Of a DNA stretch of 64,000 bases, positions 60,607-64,000 are shown piece by piece (within the stretch, counting starts at the first letter, position 1; each line of letters opens with the position of its first letter). This DNA comes from Cellulomonas sp. NTE-D12 (GTDB taxonomy: Bacteria; Actinomycetota; Actinomycetes; Actinomycetales; Cellulomonadaceae), in the NCBI RefSeq assembly GCF_027923705.1, contig NZ_AP026442.1, forward strand, positions 3,286,001 through 3,350,000. Reading direction: 5' to 3'. Position numbers and translations under genes: made by a program. Under the pieces are notes generated by a model. That model had not been told where the DNA came from. It ran no database searches and saw nothing but the letters and a program-made list of their open reading frames with translations.

Positions 60607-61443
60607 TCAGGTGTTGCGCTGGTAGGTGCGGAACGCGCGCGTCGCCACGCCCGTCAGCACCACGGCCAGCCCGGCGAGCAGGCCGAGGTGGACGAGCACC
60701 GTCCCGGCATCGGCGTGGCGGCTCAGGGCCTCGCGGCCGACCACGACCGCCCACTCGAACGGGTTGAACCGGGCCACGGTCGCCACCCAGCCGGCCGACA
60801 GCCGCGTGTCCATCAGCGCGGAGCTGAGGAACATCAGCGGGATGGTCAGCAGCTGGGACAGGCCGATCAGCACCGTCTGGTCCCGCGTCAGCAGGGCCGC
60901 CGCGTTCGACAGCGCCGAGAACGCCGCCGTCAGCAGCGCCGCGCCCAGCAGCAGCAGCAGGATGCCGCCGGCACCGCCGCCGAACCTCGCGCCGCCCAGC
61001 CAGGCCACGCCGAGCACCACGACGGTCTGCAGCACGGTGAGGACCGACTGGTAGACGAGCGTGGACACCATCAGCGCCCCGCGGCTGGTAGGCGACGTCA
61101 GCAGCCGGTCCATCACCCCGCGGTCCATGTCCTGGATGTAGGCGGTGCCGGCCCAGGCGCTGCCGGACAGGGCCATCATCATGACGATCCCGGGCGTGAG
61201 GAACTCCAGGTAGGACCCCCCAGCACTGAAGCCGGGGATGTTCACCACGGACCGGAACAGCTGGCCGAAGAGCAGCAACCAGATCATCGGCTGCAGCAGG
61301 TTCATCAGCACGAACATCGGCACGCGCCGAGCGGCGCGCAGGTGCCGGGCCGTCAGCAGCAGGGTGTGCCGCAGGCCGGTGAACGGCGCGCGTCGCGCCT
61401 CGACCGGCACGGCCGGCGACCGGGTGGTGGTCACGGCGCTCAT
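60607..61443 (-). CDS. ABC-2 type exporter permease
   Basis: 278 aa, six helices. FVLMNLLQPMIWLLLFGQLF, FLTPGIVMMMALSGSAWAG and the closing helix are typical of daunorubicin/lipid exporters; PFEWAVVVGREAL is a conserved end segment. ATG 61443 overlaps the ATPase stop as ATGA. Forms an exporter with the ATPase encoded upstream; substrate unknown. Confidence 0.92.
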   Translation of the reverse strand: MSAVTTTRSPAVPVEARRAPFTGLRHTLLLTARHLRAARRVPMFVLMNLLQPMIWLLLFGQLFRSVVNIPGFSAGGSYLEFLTPGIVMMMALSGSAWAGTAYIQDMDRGVMDRLLTSPTSRGALMVSTLVYQSVLTVLQTVVVLGVAWLGGARFGGGAGGILLLLLGAALLTAAFSALSNAAALLTRDQTVLIGLSQLLTIPLMFLSSALMDTRLSAGWVATVARFNPFEWAVVVGREALSRHADAGTVLVHLGLLAGLAVVLTGVATRAFRTYQRNT

Positions 61444-62447
61444 GCCGCCACCTCCACGTCCGCACCGGCAGCGGAGTCGAAGCGGTGCCCGGCGTGGGAC
61501 CGGTACACGTCGTCCAGGCTCGGCCGGGCGACCGTCGCCGAGGCGACCACCACCCCTGCCGTCTCCAGCGCCGCGAGCGCCGACGGCAGCACCGCGGCGC
61601 CGTCCGCCGTCCGGACGCGCACCTGCCGCCCCTCGACAGTCACGTCCGCGCTGCCGGCCACGCGCCGCATCACCTCGGACGCCCGTGCGACGTCGGTGGT
61701 CTCCCGCAGCTCCACGGCGACCGCGTCCCCGTGCAGCCCCGCCTTCAGCTCGTCCGGCGTGCCGGACGCCACCACGCGACCCCGGTCCACGATCGTCAGC
61801 CGCCCGGCGAGGTGGTCGGCCTCGTCCAGGTAGTGCGTGGTCAGCAGCACGGTCATCCCCTCCGTGCCGGCCATCCGCTCGATCTCCGACCACAGCTCGC
61901 TGCGCGCCTCGGGGTCGAGGCCGGTGGTCGGCTCGTCGAGGAACAGCACGCGCGGCCGGTGCATGAGGCCGATGGCGACGTCGAGCTTGCGGGCCATGCC
62001 GCCCGAGTAGGTCTTCACCTGACGGTCGGCGCTCACGTCGAGCGAGAAGCGACCGAGCAGCTCGGTGGCCCGGGCACGCGCCGCCGAGCCGGTGAGGCCG
62101 TGCAGCCGGCCCGCGAGCTCGAGGTTCTCCCGGCCGGTGTCCATGGGGTCCGCCACCTGCTTCTGGGCGACGAAGCCGATCAGCCGACGCACCTGGTCGG
62201 GGTGCCGGGCCACGTCCGCACCGGCCACCAGCGCGGTGCCGGAGTCGGGACGGGACAGGCTCGCGAGGATCTTCACGAGGGTGGACTTCCCGGCGCCGTT
62301 GGGTCCGAGCAGACCGAACACGCTCCCCGGCTCGACGCCGAAGCTGACGCCGTCCAGCGCGGTGACGCGCGGCTTGCCGCGTCCGCCGGGATAGGTCTTG
62401 ACCAGCGATCGCGCCTCCAGCGCGAGCGCTGCTCGTGGTGCAGCCAT
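61440..62447 (-). CDS. ABC exporter ATPase, DrrA-like
   Basis: 335 aa. Walker A GPNGAGKST near 46, signature YSGGMARKLDVAIGLMH near 140, Walker B VLFLDEPTTGLD near 165, then a C-terminal extension of about 100 residues (ELRETTDVARASEVMRR) as in DrrA. AAGGAGG stands six bases before ATG 62447; the frame upstream to 62501 is not supported. Together with the PadR regulator suggests a drug- or lipid-responsive exporter. Confidence 0.93.
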   Translation of the reverse strand: MAAPRAALALEARSLVKTYPGGRGKPRVTALDGVSFGVEPGSVFGLLGPNGAGKSTLVKILASLSRPDSGTALVAGADVARHPDQVRRLIGFVAQKQVADPMDTGRENLELAGRLHGLTGSAARARATELLGRFSLDVSADRQVKTYSGGMARKLDVAIGLMHRPRVLFLDEPTTGLDPEARSELWSEIERMAGTEGMTVLLTTHYLDEADHLAGRLTIVDRGRVVASGTPDELKAGLHGDAVAVELRETTDVARASEVMRRVAGSADVTVEGRQVRVRTADGAAVLPSALAALETAGVVVASATVARPSLDDVYRSHAGHRFDSAAGADVEVAA

Positions 62448-62675
62448 GGTGCTCCTCCTTGCGGTCGGAGCCGTCCCGTCGTGCCCGTGCGGCGATACCA
62501 TCGCGGCACGGCTCTGAGCAGACTGTTCGCACAGGTTTCAGTTCACGCTGGGACGACTCGGTGCCAGGTGGCTCGGATGTTGGCGCATCCGGGCCACCAC
62601 TGTTCTGCGGTCCTCCGGCCGGTCGGTCGGAGGGTGGTGCACCCGGCGGTCAGGTCGACCGTCGGGAGATCGTGG

Positions 62676-63389
62676 TCACGGGGCGGGGCGGTGGCCCTGC
62701 CCCTTCGCCGCGCCCTCGGGCGTCTGCGGGGCGTCGCCCGCGGTGAGGACCGGCGCCAGCTCGGCCGCCAGCTCCTGGTGGGACCGGCCCTGGGCCAGCT
62801 GGTCGTGCAGCTGGGCCCACAGCCCGAACCCGCCCAGCTCCCGGCGCTCGATGCGCCCGGCCAGCTGGGCGACATAGTCGCGCTCGGCCTTGAGCATCGC
62901 GATCCGGTAGGTCAGCTCGACGACGAACAGCTCCGGCAGCCGGCTGACGACGTCGCCGGCCGCGAGCGCTTCACGCTCGGTCAGGTCGGCGTCCAGGCGG
63001 GCGAGCCGCTCCTGCAGCAGCCGGGCGGCGTCCGCCGGCGGCAGCATGGCGAGCAGCGAGAGGCCCGTCTCGAAGGCCGGGTACTCCTTGACCGGCTGGG
63101 CGATCAGCTCCCGCAACCAGGCGTCCGTCTCCTGGCGGCCGGCCGGCGTGATCGCGTAGACGATGCGCTCCGGCCGGTTGCCCTCGCGCTCGGTGCGCTC
63201 GACCTCGATCAGGTCCTTCTTCACCAGCTGCTGGATGACGGAGTACAGCGACCCGAAGTTGAGCCGGATGCTGTCCTCCTTGCCGCGCTCGCGCAGCGTG
63301 GTGGTGATCTCGTACGGGTACATCGGGCGCTCCCAGAGGCAGGCGAGCACCGCCAATGCCAACGGGTTCGACACGGGCCTGGTGGCCAT
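62676..63389 (-). CDS. PadR-family transcriptional regulator
   Basis: 237 aa. Winged helix with NPLALAVLACLWERPMYPYEI at the start and FGSLYSVIQQLVKKDLIEVER, then GRQETDAWLRELI, the PadR/Vir-like C-terminal helices (about 105-215). ATG 63389 follows GGAGG at six bases. Upstream palindrome and adjacent exporter genes suggest control of that exporter, as in LmrR/LadR pairs. Confidence 0.92.
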   Translation of the reverse strand: MATRPVSNPLALAVLACLWERPMYPYEITTTLRERGKEDSIRLNFGSLYSVIQQLVKKDLIEVERTEREGNRPERIVYAITPAGRQETDAWLRELIAQPVKEYPAFETGLSLLAMLPPADAARLLQERLARLDADLTEREALAAGDVVSRLPELFVVELTYRIAMLKAERDYVAQLAGRIERRELGGFGLWAQLHDQLAQGRSHQELAAELAPVLTAGDAPQTPEGAAKGQGHRPAP

Positions 63390-63402
63390 CACTCACCTCC
63401 GG

Positions 63403-63420
63403 ATACTCGCGCCAGAGTAT
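63403..63420. promoter_or_regulatory. Palindrome upstream of padR, probable operator
   Basis: ATACTC, GCGCCA, GAGTAT: an 18-bp perfect inverted repeat 14 bases before the PadR start, of the kind PadR proteins bind. Autoregulation is likely; no second copy was seen before the exporter ATPase gene at 62448-62675. Confidence 0.65.
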
Positions 63421-63546
63421 TCGTGCTCGAGTTGTGACGCAAGACCCCCCACCGGATTCCGCTCGGACGGCTCGACGCAGCCGATGGGAAGGGCGAGTCA
63501 CCCGTCACCGACGGTGATCGACGGCCCGTACCGCCCAGGAGTCACG

Positions 63547-64000
63547 ATGACCGCGTCCGCCCTTCCCGTGTCCCCCTCGTTGCCCGGCTCGGCGCCCAGC
63601 ACGGCCGCCGCCGCACGCAGCGGCTCCGGCTCGGCGACGGGCCTGTGGGCGGCGCCCGTCATCGCGGTCGCGGGTGGCGTCGCGGCGGTGCTCGTCGGGT
63701 CGGCACCGGCGTCCTGGATCGCCGTCGCGGTCGGCGCGGTCCTCGCGCTGGCGTTGGCTGCACGGTCGGTCTCGGGGCTGCGCCGGTCCGTGGCCGACCT
63801 GGAGGAGCTGGGGCGGGCGGGACGGTCGGGCGACTTCACCCGCGTCGCCGAGGCGGCGGCCGGTGACGGCACCGGTGTGACCGCGCTGGTGCGCGACGCG
63901 TTCAAGCGGCTGACCGGCCCGATGAGCGCCATCACCCCGGAGATCTCGCTGCTGACGATCGCCGGCGAGGAGCTCGGCATCATCGGTCAGACCATCACCG
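63547..64000 (+). CDS. Membrane protein resembling a methyl-accepting chemotaxis receptor, cut by right edge
   Basis: 151 codons visible, open at the right edge. A disordered Ser/Ala head, two adjacent helices (LWAAPVIAVAGGVAAVLVG and WIAVAVGAVLALALAA), then a HAMP-like segment and the start of an amphipathic helix ISLLTIAGEELGIIGQTIT. The last resembles the first signalling helix of receptors that lack a periplasmic sensor. AGGAG stands five bases before ATG 63547. The call rests on the short helix pattern only; other coiled-coil signalling proteins are possible. Confidence 0.5.
   Translation, partial: MTASALPVSPSLPGSAPSTAAAARSGSGSATGLWAAPVIAVAGGVAAVLVGSAPASWIAVAVGAVLALALAARSVSGLRRSVADLEELGRAGRSGDFTRVAEAAAGDGTGVTALVRDAFKRLTGPMSAITPEISLLTIAGEELGIIGQTIT

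Noticed and set aside
62448..62675. Search for a small RNA or riboswitch in the gap before the exporter genes.
   Set aside because: Only a short GCGAT/ATCGC palindrome at about 62492-62504 was seen, with no conserved RNA pattern.

Overview
The window is very GC-rich DNA, mostly G or C at third codon positions. It uses GTG starts freely, and its gene families and neighbours (paired radA-disA, tmk-holB beside topA, a short ArgA, HspR-type control of clpB, two DUF222/HNH genes with mycobacterial-type LexA boxes, two GH3 beta-glucosidases) point to a sugar-degrading actinobacterium. I infer something close to Cellulomonadaceae, but the genus cannot be proven from this sequence. Coding density is high: 56 protein genes, no gap longer than 300 bases, and no tRNA, rRNA, CRISPR array, insertion sequence or prophage seen.

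Layout. 1-9675: a DUF222/HNH gene cut by the left edge with a LexA box upstream, then holB, tmk, an oxidoreductase, topA, a PAP2 phosphatase, a STAS-like protein and a lipoprotein phosphoesterase, all on the minus strand. 9784-19213: a probable beta-glucoside operon (GH3 enzyme, binding lipoprotein, two ATPases and two permeases of the Opp type) with a divergent TetR regulator and a palindromic operator between them. 19306-28640: small proteins, a two-component system, a GT2-GtrA fusion and a GT39 membrane glycosyltransferase, and envelope-anchored proteins. 28759-34454: radA, disA, mutY, argA and an acetyltransferase. 34545-39902: a SorC regulator divergent from glpD-glpF-glpK, closed by a strong terminator. 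40087-46044: aldo/keto reductase, exonuclease III, a DUF4190/septum-formation protein, a second GH3 and a UPF0303 protein. 46184-53292: clpB under a HAIR element, the second DUF222/HNH gene under a perfect LexA box, a histidine phosphatase, a hydrolase and a cation transporter. 53355-64000: a VOC protein, trmB, glycogen phosphorylase, psuG-psuK, a methyltransferase, a PadR-linked ABC-2 exporter, and the start of a membrane protein resembling a chemotaxis receptor.

How it works together. Carbon handling dominates: oligosaccharide uptake and beta-glucoside hydrolysis, glycerol uptake and oxidation, glycogen breakdown and pseudouridine salvage. Four local regulators (TetR, SorC, PadR, and HspR acting at clpB) each have a readable palindromic site next to their target. 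About fifteen genes share one promoter form, a TANNNT hexamer ending 6 or 7 bases before the start codon, which implies leaderless mRNAs and decides several starts. The most notable signals are the two SOS-boxed DUF222/HNH genes, the self-contained GH3/Opp/TetR operon with its internal hairpins, the SorC-glp pairing, and an acidic insertion in the catalytic domain of the sensor kinase.
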